Source: Enterobacteriaceae bacterium B14
Lineage (GTDB): Bacteria; Pseudomonadota; Gammaproteobacteria; Enterobacterales; Enterobacteriaceae
Assembly (NCBI GenBank): GCA_000307305.1
Contig: DF158885.1
Coordinates: 185,585-249,584, forward strand
Direction of reading: 5' to 3'
Length of the DNA: 64,000 nucleotides
Shown here: positions 8,688 to 16,944 of the stretch, in pieces
Layout of the letters: every line of letters begins with the position of its first letter
Numbering within the stretch: the first letter of the stretch is position 1
The notes under the pieces: generated by a model
The model's database searches: none
Seen by the model: only the letters and a program-made list of their open reading frames with translations
Told to the model about the DNA's origin: nothing
Translations under genes and position numbers: made by a program

Positions 8688-9407
8688 CTACAAAGTATCC
8701 ACCTCAATCTTCAAGCTATCATGCAACCAACACTCCACATCAAAATCTAAAACATTCCCACGCTGATCATAATTCAACCTCTGCAATAGCAACGCCGGAC
8801 TTCCTTTCGACGCCCCCAGAGCGCGTGCCGCCTCATCCGACATCACCGTCGGATAAAACGAAAGATGCATCCGCGTATACAACAGGTTGTAGTACTGACG
8901 ATAGATTTCCGTCAAGCTACCGTTCAGGTCTAGCTCAAGAAGACCAGGCACTAAATCCGGCAAGCAGTAGTTCTCGCTATAGCAGATAGCCCGTTCATCG
9001 GCATAACGCACACGTTTTAAGAGGTAGATTTTGGCAAAGGGTTTCAGCCCTAGAGGGGAGATAACGTGGTTCGGTGCATCAATGTATTCACCTGAGAGCA
9101 GATGTGTTCTCGGTACTCGCCCCTGATCGGAGACGATCTGATGAAAGTTAGAGTTGATCGTCGGATTTAAAGCCAGTCTTTGCGCAGAGACAAACCAGCC
9201 TCGTCGATCCAGCCGATAGATCATCCCGCTAGTCTCAAGCTGCGATAGCCCTTCCCGAATAGTAATGCGAGTTGTACCGAAGATATCGCAGAGTTCCCGC
9301 TCAGAAGGCAGTTTATCGCCGACGTTAAGCACACCGCTAACGATCTTCTCTTGCAGTGTATGTTTAATCTTTAAGTATTGCGGCTCTGTGCTGGATGGGG
9401 CTTTCAC
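8688..9407 (-). CDS. phnR: AEP-locus transcriptional regulator PhnR, GntR family (HutC/UTRA type)
   Basis: GntR-type winged helix at residues ~10-75 ([13 protein letters not shown], then KLPSERELC...[13 protein letters not shown]), followed by a UTRA ligand domain. The sequence closely resembles Salmonella PhnR as I remember it (NGSLTE.Y...[13 protein letters not shown] near residue 170 and ending KIEVDTL). I propose the GTG at 9407 as start: it has GGAG 8-11 bases upstream and gives 239 residues, the Salmonella length. The ATG at 9449 (253 residues) has no good ribosome site. Divergent from phnW-phnX. It probably senses AEP or a breakdown product and controls the three TGGTNTAGACCA-type sites. 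Confidence 0.88.
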   Translation of the reverse strand: MKAPSSTEPQYLKIKHTLQEKIVSGVLNVGDKLPSERELCDIFGTTRITIREGLSQLETSGMIYRLDRRGWFVSAQRLALNPTINSNFHQIVSDQGRVPRTHLLSGEYIDAPNHVISPLGLKPFAKIYLLKRVRYADERAICYSENYCLPDLVPGLLELDLNGSLTEIYRQYYNLLYTRMHLSFYPTVMSDEAARALGASKGSPALLLQRLNYDQRGNVLDFDVECWLHDSLKIEVDTL

Positions 9408-9509
9408 AGGATAAACTCTCCGTCTTGCTGCGCCGATTGGTGTGAGCATGTGCTATGGCAGTCATTATACATACGAATATGAATTTTTTGTTTCGTAGCA
9501 TGATCGCGT

Positions 9510-9539
9510 TTGACATCCCTGTGGTGGCTATTCCAAAAT
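9510..9539 (+). promoter_or_regulatory. Probable sigma-70 promoter of phnWX
   Basis: Perfect -35 TTGACA (9510-9515), 18-bp spacer and a weak -10 CAAAAT (9534-9539). Transcription would start near 9546-9548, just ahead of operator C, so a regulator bound there would block initiation or early elongation. Confidence 0.5.
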
Positions 9540-9548
9540 AGACTTAAC

Positions 9549-9560
9549 TGGTATAGACCA
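9549..9560. promoter_or_regulatory. Putative PhnR operator C (upstream of phnW)
   Basis: TGGTATAGACCA, the most symmetrical of the three dyads, 13 bases ahead of the phnW ATG and directly after a TTGACA promoter. It also lies between the divergent phnR and phnW genes, so it could serve autoregulation. Confidence 0.7.
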
Positions 9561-9573
9561 AATGGAGTGTCAC

Positions 9574-10677
9574 ATGCTCGACAATCACTATCTGTTGTTA
9601 ACCCCTGGCCCGTTATCCACTTCCCGAAAGGTTCGTGAGGCGATGCTGAAGGACAGCTGCACATGGGATGCAGAATACAATCAGGGAGTTGTTCAGGTCA
9701 TTCGGCAAAAACTGGTCTCTTTGGCGACCTCCGCAGAGGGATACACTACGGTGCTTATGCAGGGCAGCGGCACATTTAGCGTAGAAAGTGTGTTGGGCTG
9801 TGCGATTGGCAGCGATGAAAAAGTGTTGATCATCAACAATGGTGCTTATGGTGCCAGAATGGTTGAGATCGCCGCGCTATTAGGTATTTCCTACCATGAG
9901 CTAGATTGTGGTGAGGTCAACCAGCCGAGTTTATCCGCAGTAGACCAGATTCTGGCGTGTGACCCTACCATTACTCACATTGCGATGGTGCATTGTGAAA
10001 CAACTACTGGGATGCTGAACCCGCTACATGAGGTTGCGGAATTGGCACAGCAGCGTGATAAGCGATTAATCATCGACGCGATGAGCAGTTTTGGCGGGAT
10101 TCCTATGGATATCGCCGAACTTAACATCGATTTTCTGATTAGTTCTGCAAATAAATGTATTCAAGGTGTGCCAGGGTTTGGTTTTGTGATTGCCAAGACA
10201 GAGGCGCTAGAAGCCTGTAAGAATCGGGCGCGTTCTCTGTCCCTCGATTTGTACGCCCAGTGGCGTTGCATGGAAGATAACGAGGGTAAGTGGCGCTTTA
10301 CCTCACCGACTCACACCGTGCTTGCTTTTGCTGAGGCACTAAAGGAGTTGGAAGAAGAAGGCGGTGTTTCTGCCCGTTATTCTCGCTATAGCCAGAACCA
10401 AGCTTCGTTACTGGCGGGTATGGAACGATTAGGGTTTAGCGCTTTGCTCGACTCCACTCTGCACTCACCGATTATTACGGCTTTCTACTCGCCAAAGGCG
10501 CCAGAGTATCGCTTCGCTGATTTTTATACTCGGCTGAAAGAAAAGGGTTTTGTGATTTATCCGGGCAAAGTCTCCCAGAATGACTGTTTCCGCATTGGCA
10601 ACATCGGCGAAGTCTATTCTGAGGATATCGACGCATTATTGAAGGCTATCGAACAGTGCTGTTACTGGCGCAAGTAA
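9574..10677 (+). CDS. phnW: 2-aminoethylphosphonate--pyruvate transaminase
   Basis: Transfers the amino group of AEP to pyruvate, giving phosphonoacetaldehyde and alanine; cytoplasmic, PLP-dependent, fold type I aminotransferase. The N-terminus [17 protein letters not shown] and SCTWD near residue 30 are PhnW hallmarks. The PLP lysine is in [14 protein letters not shown] near residue 190, preceded by the Asp of [10 protein letters not shown]. The second ATG (9574) is taken: GGAG lies 6 bases upstream and it gives 367 residues, the Salmonella length; the ATG at 9562 would overlap the ribosome site. Followed after 20 bases by phnX; both act in sequence. Confidence 0.95.
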   Translation: MLDNHYLLLTPGPLSTSRKVREAMLKDSCTWDAEYNQGVVQVIRQKLVSLATSAEGYTTVLMQGSGTFSVESVLGCAIGSDEKVLIINNGAYGARMVEIAALLGISYHELDCGEVNQPSLSAVDQILACDPTITHIAMVHCETTTGMLNPLHEVAELAQQRDKRLIIDAMSSFGGIPMDIAELNIDFLISSANKCIQGVPGFGFVIAKTEALEACKNRARSLSLDLYAQWRCMEDNEGKWRFTSPTHTVLAFAEALKELEEEGGVSARYSRYSQNQASLLAGMERLGFSALLDSTLHSPIITAFYSPKAPEYRFADFYTRLKEKGFVIYPGKVSQNDCFRIGNIGEVYSEDIDALLKAIEQCCYWRK

Positions 10678-10697
10678 TCAAGATGACGGAGTGAAAA

Positions 10698-11528
10698 ATG
10701 ACAAACAGTAAAAAAGAACAGAAAGTTGAAGCCGTTATTCTGGATTGGGCAGGGACCACCGTAGATTTTGGGTCCTTTGCTCCGACGCAGATTTTTGTTG
10801 AAGCGTTTAAGAAGGCCTTCGATTTCCCTATTTCTCTTGCGGAAGCGAGAATCCCCATGGGATTGGGCAAATGGCAGCATATTGAGGCATTAGGCCATTT
10901 GCCGGAAGTGAGTGCTCGCTGGGTGGCTAAATTTGGCAAACCAATGAGTGCATCAGATATCGATTTAATCTACGAAACCTTTATGCCGCTGCAAATCGCC
11001 AAAGTCGTTGATTTTGCCGAGCCTATTCACGGCGTACTGGAGACGGTTGATTGGCTACGCAAAGAGGGCATTAAGCTTGGTTCTTGCTCTGGTTATCCAC
11101 GGGCGGTTATGGATGCATTAATCCCCGTTGCTGCAAAGTTTGGCTATAGCCCCGATTACACTGTAGCAACGGATGATCTGGCTGCTGGCGGTCGTCCTGC
11201 ACCTTATATGGCGCTGCAAAACGTGATTGCGCTAGGCATTGGTGCGGTTTCGCACTGCGTGAAGGTGGATGATTCCGTTCCGGGAATAGACGAAGGGTTA
11301 AATGCAGGTATGTGGACGGTGGGATTATCAATATCTGGCAATGAGTTTGGCGCTACATGGGAAGAGTACCAACGTCTTGATCAGGCAGAGATAGCCACGC
11401 GCAGCGAAAAAGCGGCGACCAAACTTCGTGCCGCAGGGGCGCATTATGTGATAGGGACGCTAGCCGAATTGCCAGAGGTGATAGTCGATATTAACCGGCG
11501 GATGGGGGCTGGGGAGCGACCAGCATAG
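10698..11528 (+). CDS. phnX: Phosphonoacetaldehyde hydrolase (phosphonatase)
   Basis: Cleaves the C-P bond of phosphonoacetaldehyde to acetaldehyde and phosphate, completing AEP use as a phosphorus and nitrogen source. A 276-residue HAD-superfamily enzyme: the nucleophile Asp is in [12 protein letters not shown] (residues 15-25) and the Schiff-base lysine in [12 protein letters not shown] near residue 57. Further HAD motifs are SCSGYPR and [16 protein letters not shown] ribosome site 8 bases before ATG. Second gene of the phnWX operon, followed by a strong terminator. Confidence 0.95.
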   Translation: MTNSKKEQKVEAVILDWAGTTVDFGSFAPTQIFVEAFKKAFDFPISLAEARIPMGLGKWQHIEALGHLPEVSARWVAKFGKPMSASDIDLIYETFMPLQIAKVVDFAEPIHGVLETVDWLRKEGIKLGSCSGYPRAVMDALIPVAAKFGYSPDYTVATDDLAAGGRPAPYMALQNVIALGIGAVSHCVKVDDSVPGIDEGLNAGMWTVGLSISGNEFGATWEEYQRLDQAEIATRSEKAATKLRAAGAHYVIGTLAELPEVIVDINRRMGAGERPA

Positions 11529-11604
11529 TGCAGGCCTTTCTCTCTGACACATTTGGCCTGATACAGGCTTGGCGCAGCGTCTTACTTGGCTGCGCTCATA
11601 ACTC

Positions 11605-11627
11605 GGCCCACTTGTGGGCCTTTTTTT
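11605..11627 (+). terminator. Terminator of phnWX
   Basis: GGCCCAC-TT-GTGGGCC (11605-11620) followed by seven T. Classical intrinsic terminator on the plus strand only; the converging ATP-grasp gene has no T-run on its side. Confidence 0.92.
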
Positions 11628-11636
11628 CAAACTTCC

Positions 11637-12929
11637 TTATTCGCTACTAACCAATAACGGAACCATGCTGTTATCGAATGTTGGAATGCCTAATTTTCTG
11701 TGTACTTCGACCCGTTCTGAGAAGCTATCATCAATAAAAATCGCCGATTGTGAGTCGATATGAGCCGATTTTGGCGTGCCATCAGTAATATGAATGGTGC
11801 TGTCAAATAATAGGTTTAAGCGTAGAGAGGCGAGTGCCTCTGCCAGATTACCCGAATGGCGAGTAATTAAATGAACGCGCTTCTTCTGATTCAGGCATTG
11901 GAAAATAAAGCTGATTAAAGGGAGATAAACGTTGCCATTAATCACGAGGGTATCATCAAAATCGATATAAACATCATCGAACTGAAGGCGATGCGTGTAG
12001 CGATTCTCTAATCCACGACTAATTTCAATATCACCGCTGTTAAGCAGTAAATTCAGCGGCATTCTGGCGTGTTCATACAGGGAAAGCAGTGCAAAGTTGA
12101 TACCACGGACGCGGTTCAATGCCATGGTTCCGGCAATTCTTGGGGCAATTTCTAATAATGTAAGGCGATTATCCGCCGAGTATTTCACCTGAAAAAACCA
12201 CGCACCGCGCATAGCTAGCGCTTGGCTAAGTTCTGACGCAATGGTGTGGATATTCTCTAAAGCGACGTTTTTTGATGCCATAGTAATGCCGCTTCTTACT
12301 CTCTCACGTGTTCTGGCTTGGCAAAACAATACGCCTTTCTCTCGGTCGGAGAAGCAATCTACGGTGAACTCGTCGCCCGGCAAATACTCGCAGATAATCG
12401 GCTGGGTAATATTGCCTGCTAAATAACGTAACTCATCTTCCGTATGTGCAATCGAAGCCCCCTGTGAGCCTTGACCACGGTCTGGTTTGATAAACACGGG
12501 GAATGCATGAATATCGCTAAAAGCGTTATAGACTTTCGGCATGGCAACCGTGGGTTCGGCAATGGATTGCACAATAGCCTGATAAGTTAGGCTTTTATAA
12601 CGCAGGATATGACACGTCTCGTAAGAGGGGGCAATAACCGTAGCGGCAATCTCTTGCTGGTGCTGGGATAAAGCCAGTGTGACATCATCATGAGCAGGGA
12701 ACACGGCATCTATTTGGTGCGTAGCGATAAACGCATTTAGCTGGGCTAGCCAGTCAGGTTCACTAACTGAATCAAAGAGATGGTACTCTTCCCCTAAAAA
12801 CATCGCATGGTTGTTGTATTGTGCGCCCCCGAGAAACAGCGCGACTTCTTTACAGGGCATGAGTGAACGGTAGATCTCTCTTCCCACTTCTGTTCCAGCA
12901 GGAAGGATCAGCACATTCCATTTTTTCAT
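11637..12929 (-). CDS. ATP-grasp ligase fused to a HAD-like domain, surface/flagellin modification cluster
   Basis: A 430-residue two-domain protein. Residues ~1-315 resemble carbamoyl-phosphate-synthase-like ATP-grasp ligases: MKKWNVLILPAGTEVGREI at the start, the ATP lysine in PVFIKPDRGQGSQG and the metal region LLEIAPRIAGT. Residues ~320-430 form a small HAD-like unit with DFDDTL, a Thr-Arg switch (LITRHSGN) and FIDDSFSERV. Such ligases join a carboxylate to an amine or thiol using ATP. Start at 12929 is preferred because the upstream gene stops one base earlier (TAA-T-ATG), so the two are translationally coupled. Last gene of the operon behind fliJ. Substrate unknown; an acyl or aminoacyl group added to the amino sugar made by the DegT neighbour is my guess. 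Confidence 0.7.
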   Translation of the reverse strand: MKKWNVLILPAGTEVGREIYRSLMPCKEVALFLGGAQYNNHAMFLGEEYHLFDSVSEPDWLAQLNAFIATHQIDAVFPAHDDVTLALSQHQQEIAATVIAPSYETCHILRYKSLTYQAIVQSIAEPTVAMPKVYNAFSDIHAFPVFIKPDRGQGSQGASIAHTEDELRYLAGNITQPIICEYLPGDEFTVDCFSDREKGVLFCQARTRERVRSGITMASKNVALENIHTIASELSQALAMRGAWFFQVKYSADNRLTLLEIAPRIAGTMALNRVRGINFALLSLYEHARMPLNLLLNSGDIEISRGLENRYTHRLQFDDVYIDFDDTLVINGNVYLPLISFIFQCLNQKKRVHLITRHSGNLAEALASLRLNLLFDSTIHITDGTPKSAHIDSQSAIFIDDSFSERVEVHRKLGIPTFDNSMVPLLVSSE

Positions 12930-12930
12930 A

Positions 12931-14130
12931 TTACACAACCAGTTCGTCAATAATGCGGAGTACGTCTTCGTCACTTAGCCCAGGGTAGATAGGTAGGCAG
13001 AGCACTTCATTTGCCATTTGGTTTGCTACAGGCAAATTACGGCGATTGCTGCTCGGAATAGCGCGGTACATCGGTAGTTCGGTAATCAGTGGGTAGAAAT
13101 AGCGGCGAGAAAAGATATTTTTCTGTTTGAGTTTTTCATATAGCTCATCGCGGCTAATTGGGTAATCTTCGCCGATAAAGATAGGAAAATAGCTACAGTT
13201 AGACTGTAAAAATTGATTATCGTCTACGTATGACGCAAGCAGACGTAGTCCTTTAATGTCAGAAAGCCCTTGCCGATAAAGCCTATCGATCTCTTGTCGG
13301 CGAGCGATCGCCTCATCCACATATTTAAGCTGTAGCAGGCCAAATGCTGCCTGTACTTCATTCATTTTTCCATTAATACCCGGAGCTACAACGGTTACTT
13401 CATCCGCGAAACCGAAGTTTTTCAGATAGTCGATTCGACGCTTGGTTTTGATATCGTGGGAAATAATAGCCCCGCCTTCAAAGGTGTTGAAGACTTTGGT
13501 CGCGTGAAAGCTGAGGACGGAGAGATCGCCGTAGCGCAAAATACTGCCTTCATTGTCGTTAACGGCGAAGGCATGGGCTGCATCGTAGATTGTATGCAGG
13601 CCATAGGCATCTGAGATGCGCGCAATAGCTTGGTGGTCACAAGGGTAGCCATAAACATGGACGGGAAGAATCGCCGTTGTCTGTGGGGTAATCGCCTGTT
13701 CGATAAGGTTAGGGTTAATATTGCAGGTAACAGGATCGATATCGACAAAAACAGGCCGTAAATGGTTCCAAAGTAAACTGTGTGTCGTTGCCACAAATGA
13801 GTAAGGCGTTGTGATGACTTCACCCGTGACTCTCAGTGCCTGCATAGCGACGATGAGTGCAACAGTAGCATTAGCAAACAGTGAAATGTAAGGAACACCA
13901 AGGTAGCTAGCTAGCGCCTCTTCGAGTCGTTGATGATAGTAGGCATTGTTGGTGAGCTGTTTGTTTTCCCAGATTTGTTCTAAATAAGGGATAAACTCTT
14001 CCAGTGGCGGCAGGTAGGGCTTGGTGACTGTGATGATATCAGAGTTACCTGCATGGCTAAGTGGCGTTGTTAGCATCTTGGGGTTTATGACAGATGAGTA
14101 TGGGCGTGTCATTGGGTCATTATTTAGCAT
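12931..14130 (-). CDS. DegT/DnrJ/EryC1-type sugar aminotransferase
   Basis: A 399-residue PLP enzyme of the family that transaminates nucleotide-linked keto-sugars. Visible: FANATVALIVAMQAL (cofactor phosphate loop), TTPYSFVATTHS, YDAAHAFAV with the conserved Asp and the PLP lysine in LSFHATKVFNTFEGGAI near residue 220. This matches the VioA/FdtB/DesV group in outline, but the exact sugar cannot be read from sequence. It begins inside the last 11 bases of the GT2 gene and ends one base before the ATP-grasp start. Very tight coupling suggests a dedicated pathway that makes an amino-deoxy sugar for the adjoining glycosyltransferases. Confidence 0.85.
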   Translation of the reverse strand: MLNNDPMTRPYSSVINPKMLTTPLSHAGNSDIITVTKPYLPPLEEFIPYLEQIWENKQLTNNAYYHQRLEEALASYLGVPYISLFANATVALIVAMQALRVTGEVITTPYSFVATTHSLLWNHLRPVFVDIDPVTCNINPNLIEQAITPQTTAILPVHVYGYPCDHQAIARISDAYGLHTIYDAAHAFAVNDNEGSILRYGDLSVLSFHATKVFNTFEGGAIISHDIKTKRRIDYLKNFGFADEVTVVAPGINGKMNEVQAAFGLLQLKYVDEAIARRQEIDRLYRQGLSDIKGLRLLASYVDDNQFLQSNCSYFPIFIGEDYPISRDELYEKLKQKNIFSRRYFYPLITELPMYRAIPSSNRRNLPVANQMANEVLCLPIYPGLSDEDVLRIIDELVV

Positions 14131-15454
14131 AATTCACCATTGGCAGGCTCGAAAGGCGTTTTAACGACTCCTGATTGCCATACTGATATGCTTTCAGCCA
14201 GCATAACTCGGCGTGCGGATGGTCACCCTGAAAGTGTGCAAGGCAGCCGAGAAGATCCCACGCTAAGGATGTACCGGCACCGATTTGGAAGGTGAAAAGC
14301 TCATTTTCGCCGTGTTTTTCAATGGCACGTTTTAGGCACCATTCGATATAGCTCACCTGTTCAGCATTTAATTCATGTCGGCGTTTAAAGAGCTGTTCTG
14401 CGGTGAAATAATAGGGCTCAGAAGAGAGAGACGAACTGCAGTTCTCCATATTTTCAATGAGATCACACAGCCCTTCATTACTCCACGTAAACCCTTTGAT
14501 GGCTAAGCCATACAGCATGGAAAGCATGTCACTATTGTCTGCACAGTGGACGATCGCCAGTAATATATGTTTTTTGGCGAGTGGCTCGATATCCATTGTT
14601 GAGGCTTTATTGGATTTCAATAGGTGTAAGAGCGCATCGGTAGGGCGCGTTTTCAATAGACGGTCAATATCCTGCCCGGTTAGGCGAGAGTGATCTAAAT
14701 AGTACCGCCAGCGTTTGTTAATGGCATTTTTCCAGCAAGGGTCGTTCTGCCAGGTATCCAAAATCATCATTCGGTTTTGGTACATTAAGGCTTCGTTCTG
14801 GTTCAGGAACCACGTATTTTTTCCATGTCGGCGATAGCGCGCGATGGTGCGTGGATCAGAAATAAACTCTCCCTCTTTGGCTAACCGCAGAAACATATCC
14901 CAATCTTCCTGAAATAGGTCTGGGTGGGAACGCTCAATCTGCAAAAATGCGCTGGTTCTGATAAGTGAACCAATATAGAGGGTGAAGTTACCGTCAATGA
15001 GCAGTTTGCTGAAAAGATTGCCTTGCTCGAAGTCGTTCACATATTGAGTGGTTGAGCCATCTTCAAAAAAAACATCAATGCCGCCATAGCATAGGGATGC
15101 TTGGGGGTTTTGTTCCATCAAGGCAACTTGAATCTCGAGTTTTTCCGGTAGGATTTCGTCGTCGGAATCGACAACAGCGATGTATTTTCCTGTTGCGGCT
15201 AGCATCGCTTGAATAATCGGCTTCTCGCCGCTTTTATTTTTTTGGGAGTAGTAGTTGGACTCTCGCTGAATAACACGGAATCCGAATCGCTTTTGTAGAG
15301 TACTGATTAGAGCGATACTGCCATCTGTCGAACAGTCATCCACCACGATAACTTCGATATTACGATACGTCTGTGCGTAAACGCTTTCGATAGCCTTTTG
15401 TATATATTTTTCATGGTTATAGCTGGTAATAACGACACTAACTAAGGGCTGCAT
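14120..15454 (-). CDS. Family 2 glycosyltransferase with helical C-terminal extension
   Basis: A 444-residue protein. Residues 1-230 are a GT-A fold GT2 domain: LVSVVITSYNHEKYIQKAIESV at the start (read as a motif, LVSVVITSYNHE), VIVVDDCSTDG, and the DxD-type AVVDSDDEIL near residue 95. The C-terminal ~200 residues are helical, and AWDLLGCLAHFQGDHPHAELCWLKAY looks like a TPR-like helix pair. No membrane segment, so likely cytoplasmic, acting on a protein or lipid carrier. Overlaps the aminotransferase start by 11 bases. With the two-domain transferase at 16945 it forms a pair of transferases in the same operon; flagellin or surface glycan as target is inferred. Confidence 0.82.
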   Translation of the reverse strand: MQPLVSVVITSYNHEKYIQKAIESVYAQTYRNIEVIVVDDCSTDGSIALISTLQKRFGFRVIQRESNYYSQKNKSGEKPIIQAMLAATGKYIAVVDSDDEILPEKLEIQVALMEQNPQASLCYGGIDVFFEDGSTTQYVNDFEQGNLFSKLLIDGNFTLYIGSLIRTSAFLQIERSHPDLFQEDWDMFLRLAKEGEFISDPRTIARYRRHGKNTWFLNQNEALMYQNRMMILDTWQNDPCWKNAINKRWRYYLDHSRLTGQDIDRLLKTRPTDALLHLLKSNKASTMDIEPLAKKHILLAIVHCADNSDMLSMLYGLAIKGFTWSNEGLCDLIENMENCSSSLSSEPYYFTAEQLFKRRHELNAEQVSYIEWCLKRAIEKHGENELFTFQIGAGTSLAWDLLGCLAHFQGDHPHAELCWLKAYQYGNQESLKRLSSLPMVNYAK

Positions 15455-15509
15455 CCCATATTCCTATCTAAATGTAAACTGCAGCCTCCCTGCAAAAAAA
15501 TGAATCCGT

Positions 15510-15905
15510 TCATGGTACAGATTTCGCAATTTCAATTATGGATGTTGTTGAAATTGACGGTGTCCGTGGGAAATACACCACATCACACAATGAGCGAAGA
15601 TGGTCAAAACGACCCGCCCAATCATCCCCCATGGCTAATACATGCGCGTGATGATACAAAATATAATCAGCTTTGGCTTCCAGAGATTCTTCCAGAAATA
15701 CCGTATCTACCCCTTTAATATTACTGACAATGGCCATTCTTTCCTCTTGAGAATAGAGGGGGGAGCGGCCTTTTTTCTTTTGGTTTAGGCTATCTGATGA
15801 GATACCTACAACCAAACGCTCACCTAGAGCACCTGCTTTTAGCAAAATATTCAGGTGCCCAATATGGAAAACGTCAAATGTGCCAAAGGTAATTACGGTT
15901 TTCAT
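15510..15905 (-). CDS. TagD-like cytidylyltransferase
   Basis: A 131-residue nucleotidyltransferase similar in length and motifs to glycerol-3-phosphate cytidylyltransferase (TagD): VITFGTFDVFHIGH with the HxGH catalytic motif, MGDDWAGRFDHL near residue 95 and RTPSISTTSI near residue 118, the TagD RTxGISTT motif with Pro-Ser in place of Glu-Gly. It couples CTP to a small phosphorylated alcohol or sugar (glycerol, ethanolamine or similar), giving a CDP-activated group. Fifteen bases from the FliB-like gene and 55 from the GT2 gene, so cotranscribed. It suggests that the modification includes a CDP-linked moiety. Actual substrate unknown. Confidence 0.85.
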   Translation of the reverse strand: MKTVITFGTFDVFHIGHLNILLKAGALGERLVVGISSDSLNQKKKGRSPLYSQEERMAIVSNIKGVDTVFLEESLEAKADYILYHHAHVLAMGDDWAGRFDHLRSLCDVVYFPRTPSISTTSIIEIAKSVP

Positions 15906-15920
15906 TCGAATCCATCACTA

Positions 15921-16877
15921 TCAGCGAACGAGCAGAGACAGTCCTTGCAGCAACAATCGATCGCCGTCGTCTTCTCTGTTTTCTGTATTAGAGGCTATTT
16001 TCCAGCGGCTATAGCCACTCACGATAGCGACCACGCTTTCTTGTTCCAGTGTTTCCCCACAAGCCATCCAAAGGCTGCATAACATCCGCAAATTAAAGTA
16101 ATCAGATATCAGTTGGAGTAGTACTTCACTGCGATGTTTTCCTGCACTGGCAGGGAAAACATCGTGATAGAGGCGGTGAATAAGATAATTTTGCAGTACT
16201 TGAGGGTTCGCATCGAAAAACGGTGTCGCCCCATCTAGCCAAAATTGATTCAGCTCGACGAGCATTTCGCTTAGGCGAGCTTCCGACATGGTGGCCAGTT
16301 CATTTAATTTTAGCGCCATTGCCATACCAGACAGCGGGTCAACATCCAGGTCGAGAGTGGCATGTCCAAGATTACGCAGCGCCTCTAGTTGGAATAGCTC
16401 AATAAATGGCAGAGCCAAAAACTGTTCTTGTAGTGAGCCAGATTCAGCCATATCAATAATTTGATCGCCGATTTCGGCCATATTGCAGTCTGATTCATCT
16501 ATATCTGAGTCGTAAAACCCCAGAGATTTGCTAACCAGAATCCCCATACCAAATAACCGAAGTTCCATATTCATCGCGGGATGAATGGCGATATTAATGG
16601 CGAGCTGGTTCAGGAGCTTGTCCTGCTTACTCAGCAGATCGGGGGTATCACTTGGTACTGTTGATACCTGTAAAACAAAGGCTTCGGGGTCGAATAGCAC
16701 TCTCTGGCATATAGAGGAACACTCGATATTAGCGCTGCGGCGGACTTCATCTCTCCAGTAGCGTGTAACCAGTGGCAGATTTTTTTCTGGGGTTTGGCAG
16801 AAATGGCATTCGCACTCCGGCTTTTCCTTCTCATATTTCTCAATATAGGAAGGTAGATAATATTCAGCTAATGACAT
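15921..16877 (-). CDS. FliB/LafV-like flagellin lysine methylase homologue, divergent
   Basis: A 318-residue protein that I match to Salmonella FliB (flagellin lysine-N-methylase) from remembered sequence. The block NEVRKS...C......LLNDPDA of FliB corresponds here to DEVRRSANIECSSICQRVLF (residues 44-63). The C-terminal block (YLIHRLYHDVFP, then DYFNL near residue 265) follows the same order. FliB proteins are ~400 residues and carry an N-terminal Cys-rich motif (CxxxC...CC.GW). Here that part is replaced by ~40 residues with CECHFC, so the putative metal or cofactor site is altered. Position between glycosyltransferases downstream of fliJ supports a flagellin-modification role; activity is uncertain. 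Confidence 0.5.
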   Translation of the reverse strand: MSLAEYYLPSYIEKYEKEKPECECHFCQTPEKNLPLVTRYWRDEVRRSANIECSSICQRVLFDPEAFVLQVSTVPSDTPDLLSKQDKLLNQLAINIAIHPAMNMELRLFGMGILVSKSLGFYDSDIDESDCNMAEIGDQIIDMAESGSLQEQFLALPFIELFQLEALRNLGHATLDLDVDPLSGMAMALKLNELATMSEARLSEMLVELNQFWLDGATPFFDANPQVLQNYLIHRLYHDVFPASAGKHRSEVLLQLISDYFNLRMLCSLWMACGETLEQESVVAIVSGYSRWKIASNTENREDDGDRLLLQGLSLLVR

Positions 16878-16944
16878 GCTTTCTCCACTTAGATCTTATT
16901 TTTTTAAATAAGATCAAATAATTAATTAAAACAAAAAAGCGATC

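Noticed and set aside
8338..8766. Three overlapping frames (74-96 codons) across the 8.4-8.7 kb gap
   Set aside because: They lie on both strands through the hairpin element, have Arg- and Trp-rich repeat-like composition and no ribosome site. The region is better explained as a structured repeat.
12931..14130. Assigning the DegT protein to a specific enzyme such as VioA, ArnB or PseC
   Set aside because: Family motifs are clear but substrate specificity cannot be read without alignment; neighbouring dehydratase genes that would identify the sugar are absent.
15510..15905. TagD-like enzyme as an AEP cytidylyltransferase feeding phosphonate decoration, because the AEP locus is close
   Set aside because: The AEP locus has only uptake and degradation genes (phnW, phnX) and no phosphonate-synthesis gene; a terminator and opposite orientation separate them. 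The motifs fit a glycerol-3-phosphate type substrate at least as well.
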